DNA of 15,722 nucleotides, taken from Planctomycetota bacterium. Its GTDB lineage: Bacteria > Planctomycetota > Phycisphaerae > WQYP01 > JAJZKY01. Made by a program: the position numbers and the translations under genes. Location of the stretch: positions 1 to 15,722 of the forward strand of contig JAJZKY010000022.1 of assembly GCA_021803885.1 (NCBI GenBank), written 5' to 3'. The notes below the pieces were generated by a model. The model saw nothing but the letters and a program-made list of their open reading frames with translations, was not told the origin of the DNA and did no database searches. Of the stretch, positions 7,330 through 14,579 are shown one piece after another. The first letter of the stretch is position 1. Every line of letters starts with the position of its first letter.

Positions 7330-8055
7330 ATGGCCCGACGGCCTGTTATTGGTATATCGCTTGATACGCAAACGCCTGGGCAACAGCAACGAGTTTATGA
7401 ACTGCCCTCAACTTATGCATTGGCTGTCGAAAAAGCTGGTGGCCTTCCAATGCTGCTGCATCATACCACCGATCCGGACCTGCGCGAGGCATATATTAAC
7501 ACTATTGATGGATTGTTGATTCCCGGAGGCGCAGACCTGAACCCGGCTCTGTATGGTCAGCCTCCTCACAGCCGGACACGCCTCGTGGATTCATTGCGGC
7601 AGGACTTTGACCTGGTCATGCTGGCTCTGGCCGCGCAACGCAATATTCCGGCACTGGGAATCTGCTTTGGCTGTCAGGCCATGAATGTGCAACGCGGCGG
7701 ATCGCTGCATCAGTATATTCCTGATGTGTCACGTTCTATGATTTTGGCACATGCCGCTAATCCCAATAATACTGCGGATAAAAATGCCTGGCACGCCGTG
7801 GCCATTGCTCCACAGTCACGCTTGCACGTTATTTTGAACCGCGATGAAGTCCAGGTAAACAGCCGCCATCGCCAGGCCATTGATCGCCTGGGCACCGGAT
7901 TGTCGGCCAGCGCAATGAGTCCTGACGGACTTGTGGAGGCCATTGAAGATGACAGCCTGAAATTCTGGCTCGGTGTGCAATGGCACCCCGAAGCTTTGGC
8001 TGATCCGCCGCACCCGGAATTGTTTCGGGCTTTTGTGGATGTCGCCGCCTCTTAA
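7330..8055 (+). CDS. Gamma-glutamyl-gamma-aminobutyrate hydrolase family protein (class I GATase-like, peptidase C26)
   Basis: A 241-aa stand-alone class I glutamine amidotransferase-like hydrolase. The likely nucleophile is C112 in ALGICFGCQAMNV, and H219 and E221 in GVQWHPE complete the triad. GLLIPGGADLNP and VNSRHRQAID are typical of the PuuD-like peptidase C26 family, whose members cleave gamma-glutamyl amides such as gamma-glutamyl-GABA. There are no other polyamine or GABA genes nearby, so the true substrate is unknown. The ATG at 7330 is preferred because GGAG (7320-7323) lies 6 nt before it; an ATG at 7318, four codons upstream, has no clear ribosome site. The gene follows gmhB by about 54 nt and could be the last gene of the leuS run. 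It ends before the transposon-containing gap. Confidence 0.88.
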   Translation: MARRPVIGISLDTQTPGQQQRVYELPSTYALAVEKAGGLPMLLHHTTDPDLREAYINTIDGLLIPGGADLNPALYGQPPHSRTRLVDSLRQDFDLVMLALAAQRNIPALGICFGCQAMNVQRGGSLHQYIPDVSRSMILAHAANPNNTADKNAWHAVAIAPQSRLHVILNRDEVQVNSRHRQAIDRLGTGLSASAMSPDGLVEAIEDDSLKFWLGVQWHPEALADPPHPELFRAFVDVAAS

Positions 8056-8149
8056 ATACATAACTGTTCGTGGCCTGATGTGTAAAATGGGGGCATATTT
8101 TGTGGCGGGGGCAAGATGGCCAGTGTTTACGCGCGGATCAGGTCCATAC

Positions 8150-8288
8150 GGCTAAAAGTAACCGTTCACGGTCATGTCGACGGGCCAGAATTACCGCGGT
8201 TTTAACATAGCCCAAAGGGTGGTAATCCCTTGTGGTGCAGGCTTCCAGCCTGCTGCAGTCGCCCCTTCGTGAACGGTTACGGCTAAAA
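8150..8288. mobile_element. IS66-like miniature element (MITE) with 8-bp target duplication
   Basis: A 123-bp element occupies 8158-8280. Its ends are perfect 13-bp inverted repeats: GTAACCGTTCACG (8158-8170) and its exact reverse complement (8268-8280). The element is flanked immediately on both sides by the same 8 bases, GGCTAAAA (8150-8157 and 8281-8288). It has no ORF of use, so it must be moved by a transposase elsewhere. IS66-family elements are known for ends beginning GTAA and for 8-bp target duplications, so this is most likely a non-autonomous derivative of that family. The perfect ends and duplication suggest a fairly recent insertion. The interior carries a small palindrome (8237-8253). 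Confidence 0.88.
8237..8253 (+). repeat. Short palindrome inside the miniature element
   Basis: GCAGGCT and AGCCTGC are perfect reverse complements separated by TCC, giving a 7-bp stem with a three-base loop. Similar AGGCTTCCAGCCT-type palindromes are, as I recall, found repeatedly in planctomycete and verrucomicrobial genomes, so this piece may be a repeat in its own right carried within the element. No function is claimed. Confidence 0.6.
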
Positions 8289-8320
8289 TAGGATTTGTTT
8301 GGCGCAACCGAGCACTGGCA

Positions 8321-8348
8321 TTGGCAGGGATTTTGAAGTGTTTATAAT
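8321..8348 (+). promoter_or_regulatory. Sigma70-type promoter for the kinase-regulator operon
   Basis: TTGGCA (8321-8326) differs from the -35 consensus TTGACA by one base, and TATAAT (8343-8348) is a perfect -10 box; the spacer is 16 nt. Transcription would begin near 8355, leaving a leader of roughly 84 nt before the kinase ATG at 8439. It lies 32 nt beyond the right target duplication of the miniature element, so the insertion sits directly upstream of the core promoter. Confidence 0.65.
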
Positions 8349-8438
8349 TGAACTTGGCAGGCGCAGGTAGGCCGCAAATTGGTGCTGTAAAATGCGCGCC
8401 TGGATGTGCGGCCGGTGTTTTCCGGTTTTGGAGGCCAG

Positions 8439-9845
8439 ATGGCATCCCGTAGTGAGGCTTGGCTTACAGCCTTAATCAATTCACCAGGGCTTTATGCTGC
8501 GGTGGTGGATCATTCTGGTCATATTGCTTTTATCAATTCGGACCTCATGCGCCTTGGTAATCAAGGTGCCAAGTCCCTGGTCGGGCAACCCGCCGTTGGT
8601 AATATTCTAACCCCGGACAATCTGGTTAAAGTTATGGCGTTGCTGGAAGATTCGCCAGCCACACTCGATCCTCTGGCGTTTGAGGAAAATATGCAAAACG
8701 CACAAGGGGAACAACGGATTATTGCATTTCTGGCATCACGGCACAGCTCCGGCGGCGAGCAGGACACAGTAGCGCTGTTGATCGGTTTTGATGTTACCGG
8801 GCGCGCGGAGTTAACCGAGGCCCTGCGCCGCAGCGAATCTCATATTCGTGCCATTGTGGAAACCGCGGTGGACGCCATAATTACCATTGATGACACTGGA
8901 ACCATTGAATCTTTTAATCCCGCGGCAGAGCATATTTTCGGTTATTCCGCGCCGGAGATTATTGGACGGAAAGTTTCCATACTTATGCCGGAACCCTATG
9001 GCCATGAACATCAGCAATATATAGAGAATTATTTACGCACCGGCCATGCCAAAATTATTGGGATCGGTCGGGAAGTCACCGGCTTGCGAAAAGATGGCAC
9101 CACTTTTCCGATGTACTTGGCCGTCGGAGAACAGAAAACTCACGAAGGCCTCCACTTTACCGGCATTGTCCGCGATATCACCGAGCGCAAACGTATGGAG
9201 GCGGAGATACTGCATATTTCCGAGCGCGAGCAGCGCCGAATCGGGCAGGATCTGCATGATGGATTAGGCCAACTTCTAACGGGGGCCGCCATGGTATCCA
9301 AAGCGATCTCGCAACGTCTGAAGAAAAAATCCAAAGTACTGGCCCAGGAGGTGGAGAAACTCACTGCACTTATTAACGAGGGTATTGCCCAGAGCCGACA
9401 ATTAGCACGCGGTTTACACCCGCTCGACAGCCCCGATGACTTACCCAATGCCCTGCAGGAACTGGGGTTTCGTACGGAAAACATTTCCGGAATCGCGTGC
9501 CGCATTCGCGCTGAAGCACTGCCCCAATCCTGCAGCCTACTGACTGCTACGCATCTCTACCGCATTGCGCAGGAAGCGGTCCATAATGCCGTGCGCCATG
9601 GTGCCGCCGACAATATTGAGGTAAGCTGCCGGACCATGGGGACTGCTGTGCGCCTGACGATCCGTGATAATGGCCAGGGGTTTACTGCCCAACGCGGTGA
9701 AGGATTGGGATTGCGCATTATGGATTATCGCGCCCGGGTGATCGGTGGGCACCTGGAAATCCGCAGCAGCCCCGGCTCGGATACTACAGTAATATGTTCC
9801 GTCGGTGGACCGGAACCTGGTTTGGAGCACATACCGCATGGCTAA
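8439..9845 (+). CDS. PAS-PAS sensor histidine kinase, NarX/HisKA_3 type, with FixL-like haem PAS
   Basis: A 468-aa soluble kinase; I see no membrane segment. The ATG at 8439 is chosen over the GTG at 8406 because GGAGG (8430-8434) precedes it. Residues about 8-120 form a divergent PAS domain. Residues about 131-250 form a second PAS closely resembling the oxygen sensor FixL: MPEPYGHEHQQY, then KIIGIGREVTG and LRKDGTTFPMYLAVGE. H191 aligns with the FixL haem-iron ligand and R211 with the ligand-sensing arginine, at the same 20-residue spacing as H200/R220 of B. japonicum. The HisKA_3 dimerisation helix carries the phosphorylation site H273 (DLHDGLGQ). The ATPase domain has N383, DNGQGF (410-415) and GEGLGL (420-425). 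It overlaps the regulator gene by 8 nt. Haem binding is inferred, not shown. Confidence 0.92.
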   Translation: MASRSEAWLTALINSPGLYAAVVDHSGHIAFINSDLMRLGNQGAKSLVGQPAVGNILTPDNLVKVMALLEDSPATLDPLAFEENMQNAQGEQRIIAFLASRHSSGGEQDTVALLIGFDVTGRAELTEALRRSESHIRAIVETAVDAIITIDDTGTIESFNPAAEHIFGYSAPEIIGRKVSILMPEPYGHEHQQYIENYLRTGHAKIIGIGREVTGLRKDGTTFPMYLAVGEQKTHEGLHFTGIVRDITERKRMEAEILHISEREQRRIGQDLHDGLGQLLTGAAMVSKAISQRLKKKSKVLAQEVEKLTALINEGIAQSRQLARGLHPLDSPDDLPNALQELGFRTENISGIACRIRAEALPQSCSLLTATHLYRIAQEAVHNAVRHGAADNIEVSCRTMGTAVRLTIRDNGQGFTAQRGEGLGLRIMDYRARVIGGHLEIRSSPGSDTTVICSVGGPEPGLEHIPHG

Positions 9846-10527
9846 TATTAATGTTCGTACGCAGGTAAAACCACAGAAGGATAAACCGCGCATTTTACTG
9901 GTGGATGATCATCCCGTAGCGCGGCAGGGAGTGCGTCTGCTTATTGAGGCCGCCGGTGATTTATCAGTATGTGGCGAGGCCCCCGATGCCGATGAGGCCA
10001 TCACGCTGATTCCCAAACTCAAGCCGGACCTGGTGATTATTGATTTATCGCTGAAGGGCAAGCCGGGATTGGAGTTGATCAAAGACCTGACGGCGCGGTA
10101 TGAGAAATTGTTGATGCTGGTACTGTCCATGCACGATGAAAACATGTATGCCGAAAGAGCTTTGCGTGCCGGTGCCCGCGGCTACATTATGAAGCAGGAG
10201 GCCACAGAAAAAATTCTTCTGGCCATCCGCCGGATTCTGGCCGGAGATATCTATGTCAGTGAGGCCATTGCCGCCAGAGTGCTGCGTCAACTGGCAGTTT
10301 CCGGCAATCAGCCCTTGAAATCTTCTTTGGACCTGCTGACAGACCGGGAACTGGAAATTTTTCAATTTCTCGGGCACGGTAAACCCGTTCGTGAAATCGC
10401 CAAGATACTGCATTTAAGCACTAAAACCATCGAAGCGCATCGTGAACATATCAAGGAAAAATTGAATCTTGCCAGCAGCAGTGAACTATTGCGCATGGCC
10501 ATTCAAGTGACCATGGAGGCTGAATAA
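9838..10527 (+). CDS. NarL/FixJ-family response regulator
   Basis: A 229-aa regulator and the evident partner of the overlapping kinase. The receiver domain (about 17-135) has the acidic pair D23/D24 (LLVDDHP), phosphoacceptor D69 (LVIIDLSLKG), S97 and K119. The LuxR-type DNA-binding domain (about 164-225) shows LTDRELEIFQFL, VREIAKILHLSTKTIEAH and REHIKEKLNL. The ATG at 9838 lies inside the last codons of the kinase gene, so the two are likely translationally coupled; GGAG at 9824-9827 is the Shine-Dalgarno candidate. A GTG at 9805 would add 11 residues unlike the family. Target genes are unknown. Confidence 0.95.
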   Translation: MANINVRTQVKPQKDKPRILLVDDHPVARQGVRLLIEAAGDLSVCGEAPDADEAITLIPKLKPDLVIIDLSLKGKPGLELIKDLTARYEKLLMLVLSMHDENMYAERALRAGARGYIMKQEATEKILLAIRRILAGDIYVSEAIAARVLRQLAVSGNQPLKSSLDLLTDRELEIFQFLGHGKPVREIAKILHLSTKTIEAHREHIKEKLNLASSSELLRMAIQVTMEAE

Positions 10528-10736
10528 CCCACAATCATGAACACCGCGGACGCCCATGCAGTCCTTCAAGATATCGATACCTTGCCGGGCCGCCGAGCTA
10601 TCCTTCCAATCAGTCAGGCCGGAATAAACAGACAAGTACGAGCGTTTACCGCATAATGAAGCGCATGGGGCGCGTCGGCGGGGAACATGGGATTGCCGGC
10701 CGGGCGGCAACCGGATGATTCATGTAAGGCGGATGA

Positions 10737-11711
10737 ATGTCTGTGAACAAAAAGACCGGCATATTTATCCTTAAACTGGTGGTAATGGTGGCGGTGTTCA
10801 CATTTGTGGGCATCAAGCTTACTGAAACCTGGCATAAGGTCGGCCGGCACCCGGTACAAATTGATTGGCGTTATTGTGCGCTTATTCCACTGGCGTTTGT
10901 GGGTATTATGGCCACCAATTCCATGACGTGGCTGTGGTTGACACGGCGGATGGGGGATCACAGCCCTGTGCTGCCGCTGCTGGGAGCATACACCTTCAGT
11001 CAGATCGGCAAATACGCACCAGGCAAGGTGTTGCTGGTGCTGATGCGTCTGGAACGTACCCACCGCGCCGGCATGGCGCGGGAAACGTGCCTCCTTTCCA
11101 CCCTGTTGGAAAATGCCATGTATACCCTGTCCGGCGGTCTGGTGGGATCCACCGCACTGGTGGTGGCGGCGCGCGATCATCCGCTTTATCTGGTGGGATG
11201 CGGCTTGTTGATGGTCGGGCTTTTAGGGGTATTTCACCCGCGTTTTTTTTACTGGCTTATTAACAATGCGTTGCGTTCTCTGGGCAAAGGTGCCATTCCG
11301 CCGAGCCGGCGGTTCAAACTCTCACACATGATTTATGCGGTGGTAATGTTTTTGCCGTGCTGGCTGTTCGGCGGTATTGCCTTATGGGCGGCGGTAAGCT
11401 GTGTCCATCATGTCAGCATCCTGCATACGGTGGAATTAATCGGCGTTTTTGCGCTTTCGGTCAGTCTGGGGATGTTCAGTCTTTTGCCCGGCGGCCTGGG
11501 AGTGCGCGAAGCAGTGCAGGCTCTATTTATTGCACCATTGGTGGGATCGCCGGAGCTGGTGGTAGTGGTGGTGGCTTTGCCGCGAGTATGTCAGATTCTT
11601 GTAGAATTGACACTGGCGGTGACCGGCGGGCTGATCAATAGCCGCCTGACGCAAAACTTTTCCCCCACGACGCACGCGATTTCTTCACCGGAGCCGCCTG
11701 TGAAACCGTAA
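10737..11711 (+). CDS. YbhN/LPG-synthase-like integral membrane protein
   Basis: A 324-aa polytopic membrane protein with about seven or eight hydrophobic segments (the first at about 8-27). It carries the marks of the lysylphosphatidylglycerol synthase transmembrane-region family (YbhN, UPF0104): SQIGKYAPGKV (88-98) and LLPGGLGVREA (249-259). It lacks the soluble aminoacyltransferase domain of MprF, so it is not itself an LPG synthase. Many members of this family sit in lipid or glycan contexts as putative flippases or unknown proteins, and function cannot be set here. AAGGCGGA just before the ATG serves as ribosome site. The 209 nt before it hold no recognisable gene; a small GC-rich hairpin (10693-10710) is present without a T-run. 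Confidence 0.85.
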   Translation: MSVNKKTGIFILKLVVMVAVFTFVGIKLTETWHKVGRHPVQIDWRYCALIPLAFVGIMATNSMTWLWLTRRMGDHSPVLPLLGAYTFSQIGKYAPGKVLLVLMRLERTHRAGMARETCLLSTLLENAMYTLSGGLVGSTALVVAARDHPLYLVGCGLLMVGLLGVFHPRFFYWLINNALRSLGKGAIPPSRRFKLSHMIYAVVMFLPCWLFGGIALWAAVSCVHHVSILHTVELIGVFALSVSLGMFSLLPGGLGVREAVQALFIAPLVGSPELVVVVVALPRVCQILVELTLAVTGGLINSRLTQNFSPTTHAISSPEPPVKP

Positions 11712-11806
11712 GACCACCTGACGAGGAGGCGGTGTATGCAATAATCCGAATTACCGGCCATTATGGAGGATGTGTTTTATACCGGGCTCATCGGCCCTTG
11801 CGGCAA

Positions 11807-12037
11807 ATTTTATGCGTAACCGTCTTCGGAACAGCATTGTGAACTACAGAAGCTGTTGGTGACGCAACCAGGAACAGTTCCGTGAATATTAAACCCGGCG
11901 ATATGGTTACACTGGAACAGATTCTGGTAGTATTGGAATCCATGAAAATGGAAAAGCCGAGGACCGTTAAGTTTGTCCGTACCGTACAAGCCTCCATGGT
12001 TACTCCGGGACTGCAAGTCCAATGCAGGCAGGTATAG
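11807..12037 (+). pseudogene. Decayed biotin carboxyl carrier (biotinyl domain) protein
   Basis: One frame, ending at TAG 12035-12037, reads ILCVTVFGTAL, then a TGA stop (11840-11842), then TTEAVGDATRNSSVNIKPGD, then MVTLEQILVVLESMKMEKP and a degraded tail. VTVFGTAL resembles the start of carrier subunits (VTVNGTAYEV), and VKPGD...LVVLEAMKME is the biotinyl-domain core with the biotin-accepting lysine between two methionines, here ESMKMEK. The Ala/Pro-rich linker is missing, an in-frame stop interrupts it, no good start is visible, and the second half of the biotinyl fold (the APxxGTV repeat) is badly eroded. A shifted frame nearby reads PGTVP then stop, suggesting a frameshift too. The parent may have been the carrier subunit of a biotin-dependent carboxylase or decarboxylase. 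It lies 81 nt upstream of birA. The preceding 11712-11806 holds nothing I recognise. Confidence 0.7.
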
Positions 12038-12118
12038 ATTGAATTTCAGTAAATGCCTCCCCAGGCGAGTATATGGGCCACAGGGTCTGGGGCACTTCAA
12101 GGAAAGTTGAAGAGTCTG

Positions 12119-12889
12119 ATGCAAACATTTTATTTTAATGAACTGGATTCCACCAATCTCGAAGCCCGGCGGCGATGGCTCACGACAGGTCAATCGCTAT
12201 CGGCTTGCGCCTTTGCCGTTATCGCCGCCCAACAGTCAGCGGGGATGGGGCGTGCGGGCCGCACCTGGAAAAGTCCCGTCGGCGGCTTATGGCTGAGCGT
12301 AGCATGGCCCTTAAAGCAAAACGCGGATATCTACGCCCCGGCACCTCTGGTGGTCGGTTTAGCCGTCGCCGACGCGTTGCGTGCTTGTTGCCATCTATCG
12401 TGTGCTATCAAATGGCCTAATGATCTGCTGGTCCAGGGTAAAAAACTGGCGGGGGTGCTGTGCCAATGTGACTGGGGCATAACCAGTCCGGTGCTCATTG
12501 CGGGGGTGGGAATCAACGGCAATTTTCCCGCTGTCATATTGGGGGATGATCTGCGACAGCCAGCGACCAGTCTATATGATGAAATCGGGCAATCTGTTGA
12601 TCTTCAGGCTCTGCAAATATTGCTCATTGAAAATATATGTCAAAATCTGGAATATCTTCAAGCCGGTCGGTTTGGCAGTCATCTGCTGTCCCGCATTCGC
12701 CAGTGTCTGGCCTGGCGGAATCAACAGGTGATCCTGGGCTATGATTCCCAAGATCATAGTCTTGAAGGTCAATTGCTGGATGTCAATGAGTCCGGTCACG
12801 CGGTGGTTATGACCCGGACCGGTCGGCAGACAGTTTCCAGCGGGGAGCTGCGATTGAGTACGGAAAAGATAGTCAATGAAAGCCATTAG
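12119..12889 (+). CDS. birA: Biotin--[acetyl-CoA-carboxylase] ligase, no repressor domain
   Basis: Activates biotin to biotinyl-5'-AMP and transfers it to the acceptor lysine of carrier proteins. FNELDSTNLEARR at the N-terminus, SAGMGRAGRTWKSPVGGLWL (the biotin/AMP-binding glycine-arginine loop), KWPNDLL (K98 is the conserved lysine) with KKLAGVL, and GVGINGNF are the family core motifs; a small C-terminal SH3-like domain follows (about 205-248). The ATG at 12119 is chosen because MQTFYFNELDSTN matches the family start and a purine-rich GAAGAG lies 4 nt upstream; an in-frame ATG at 12053 adds unrelated residues. At 256 aa it lacks the N-terminal helix-turn-helix of E. coli BirA, so it should not repress transcription. 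The biotinyl-domain remnant directly upstream fits the context. Convergent with gltX across 84 nt with no evident terminator. Confidence 0.93.
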   Translation: MQTFYFNELDSTNLEARRRWLTTGQSLSACAFAVIAAQQSAGMGRAGRTWKSPVGGLWLSVAWPLKQNADIYAPAPLVVGLAVADALRACCHLSCAIKWPNDLLVQGKKLAGVLCQCDWGITSPVLIAGVGINGNFPAVILGDDLRQPATSLYDEIGQSVDLQALQILLIENICQNLEYLQAGRFGSHLLSRIRQCLAWRNQQVILGYDSQDHSLEGQLLDVNESGHAVVMTRTGRQTVSSGELRLSTEKIVNESH

Positions 12890-12973
12890 AAAATGTCCCG
12901 GCATAACCATCAGGATTCCGCTTTTACTGCCGTAGAAGACGCCATTTTCTTAGGTCCCGATCTGCATACTGTG

Positions 12974-14578
12974 TCAGGTTCCGGACGTGGGGCGCTGTAA
13001 ACCAAGAATGCGGTCAATTCTCGCCAGCGTGGTTTCCCGCCCCAGCAGACACAGTGTTTCCAGTAATGGCGGGGAGACCGGCCCGCCGCATACGGCCACG
13101 CGCAGCGTCTGCGGAGCAGCCCCGCGTTTTTCGCCCAATTCTATAATTTTTTCAATCACTGGAGCCAATGGCTCCCTAGACCAATCGGTTACCGCCGTCA
13201 GCATGTCACGAATCTGGCGCAGTGCGGTCCAGCCGTTACCGGATTCAATATGCTTTTTATATGCGGCCGCGTCCAGTGTTGGCTCTTCAAAAAAAAACCG
13301 CGAATTTTCCGCCATATCGGCCAGCGTTCCGGTGCGTTCCTGGTACATCGCCAATAGTTCTCGCTGCTGTGTTTCTGTGGCTTGTTTGAGGGGGTAGTCC
13401 GTCACAGCGTTAAACGCCGCCAGATCACGCTGCAAATCATTTATGGAGCGTTGGCGAATATATTCGCCGTTCATCCATAAGAGTTTTTTGCGGTCAAAGC
13501 GGCCGCTGGTTTTACCGATGGTTTCCAGCGAAAATAATTGCAGCATTTCATCGCGCGTGAGAATTTCCCGATTTTCTCCCGGCGACCAGCCGATTAAAGC
13601 GATAAAATTCAGCAGTGCATCAGATAAATAGCCGCTGCGGCGGAAGTCCTGCACATCAATTTCCGGCAACGCGACATTCAAAGCCGCGCCGATGGCCGCC
13701 GCAATGCGCGAATCATCGGCTTTTTTATCCAGAAATTCCTTTAACTGATTGGGAGGAATGCCGGTTTTTTCAGACAGCGTATCGGAATTATTCCCCTGCT
13801 TGACCCACGCCGCCGCCGCCGCCCTCGCGGCTTTGGTTTTGTCCCGCTTGGACATTTTGGTGTTATCCATATTAAACACCAGTGGCATGTGGGCATGCGC
13901 GGGCGGCTGCCAGCCCAACGCCTTGTACAAGCCCAGATGTTTGGGCGTATTCATCAGATGTTCCTGCGCCCGCAGCACATGCGTAATGCCCATATCATGG
14001 TCATCAACCACCACGGCAAAATGATAGGTGGGAAATCCATCAGATTTACGGATGATGATATCATCGTGTTCATCGCCGCCGACGGAAATATCACCGAGAA
14101 TCAAATCATGAAACGTGATGGTTTCAAAGGGCATTTCAAAGCGCAATACCGTCGGTCCGCTGCCTGGTTCCGCACGCCCCGGCATGTTGCGACGGTAACG
14201 AAAAGGTCGCTTCATTTTTTCCGCCGCCAGGCGCATGGTCGCCAATTGCTGTGGTGTTTCATAAGCCTCATACGCGCGGCCATCTTTGACCAGCTGCTCC
14301 AGATAGCCGTTGTATAGCTCCAGCCTCATGGACTGGAAATATTCATTTTTGGTTGTGCCGGGCTGTGGGCCGCAATCCCAATCCAGCCCCAGCCATTGCA
14401 GATCCGCCAGAATGCCGGCTGCGGATTCCGCCGTGGACCGTACCTGATCGGTATCTTCAATACGCAGGACAAATTGCCCCCCATGCTTGCGGGCAAAAAG
14501 CCAGTTGAACAAGGCGGTTCTGGCTCCGCCCACATGTAAAAATCCTGTAGGTGACGGAGCAAATCGTGTTTTGACCAT
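12974..14578 (-). CDS. gltX: Glutamyl-tRNA synthetase
   Basis: Class I synthetase that charges tRNA-Glu. From the chosen start MVKTRFAPSPTG, the HIGH-equivalent HVGG is at residues 15-18, RIEDTD at 39-44, ILGDISVGGDEHDDIIIRKS and GFPTYHFAVVVDDH in the catalytic core, and KMSKR at 241-245. The anticodon-binding helical region follows. After KMSKR, about 58 residues that E. coli GltX lacks (246-308, Ala/Lys-rich then helical) come before GYLSDALLNFIALIGWS; similar KMSKRDK-type insertions occur in PVC relatives as I recall. Two starts are possible: ATG at 14590, which overlaps the upstream decarboxylase gene and has AAGGA only 2 nt away, or ATG at 14578, one base after that gene's stop and giving the canonical N-terminus. 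I prefer the latter. Either way translation is likely coupled to the upstream gene. Confidence 0.95.
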   Translation of the reverse strand: MVKTRFAPSPTGFLHVGGARTALFNWLFARKHGGQFVLRIEDTDQVRSTAESAAGILADLQWLGLDWDCGPQPGTTKNEYFQSMRLELYNGYLEQLVKDGRAYEAYETPQQLATMRLAAEKMKRPFRYRRNMPGRAEPGSGPTVLRFEMPFETITFHDLILGDISVGGDEHDDIIIRKSDGFPTYHFAVVVDDHDMGITHVLRAQEHLMNTPKHLGLYKALGWQPPAHAHMPLVFNMDNTKMSKRDKTKAARAAAAAWVKQGNNSDTLSEKTGIPPNQLKEFLDKKADDSRIAAAIGAALNVALPEIDVQDFRRSGYLSDALLNFIALIGWSPGENREILTRDEMLQLFSLETIGKTSGRFDRKKLLWMNGEYIRQRSINDLQRDLAAFNAVTDYPLKQATETQQRELLAMYQERTGTLADMAENSRFFFEEPTLDAAAYKKHIESGNGWTALRQIRDMLTAVTDWSREPLAPVIEKIIELGEKRGAAPQTLRVAVCGGPVSPPLLETLCLLGRETTLARIDRILGLQRPTSGT

Positions 14579-14579
14579 T

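Noticed and set aside
10537..10656. 39-codon ORF between the response regulator and the YbhN-like gene
   Set aside because: No Shine-Dalgarno sequence, no recognisable similarity, and length within chance for this base composition.
12890..12973. Bidirectional terminator between birA and gltX
   Set aside because: I found no stable hairpin with T-run on either strand in this 84-nt gap.
12893..13000. 35-codon ORF after birA running into the gltX 3' end
   Set aside because: Overlaps convergent gltX, has no ribosome site and no family resemblance; a type III pantothenate kinase start was considered and not supported.
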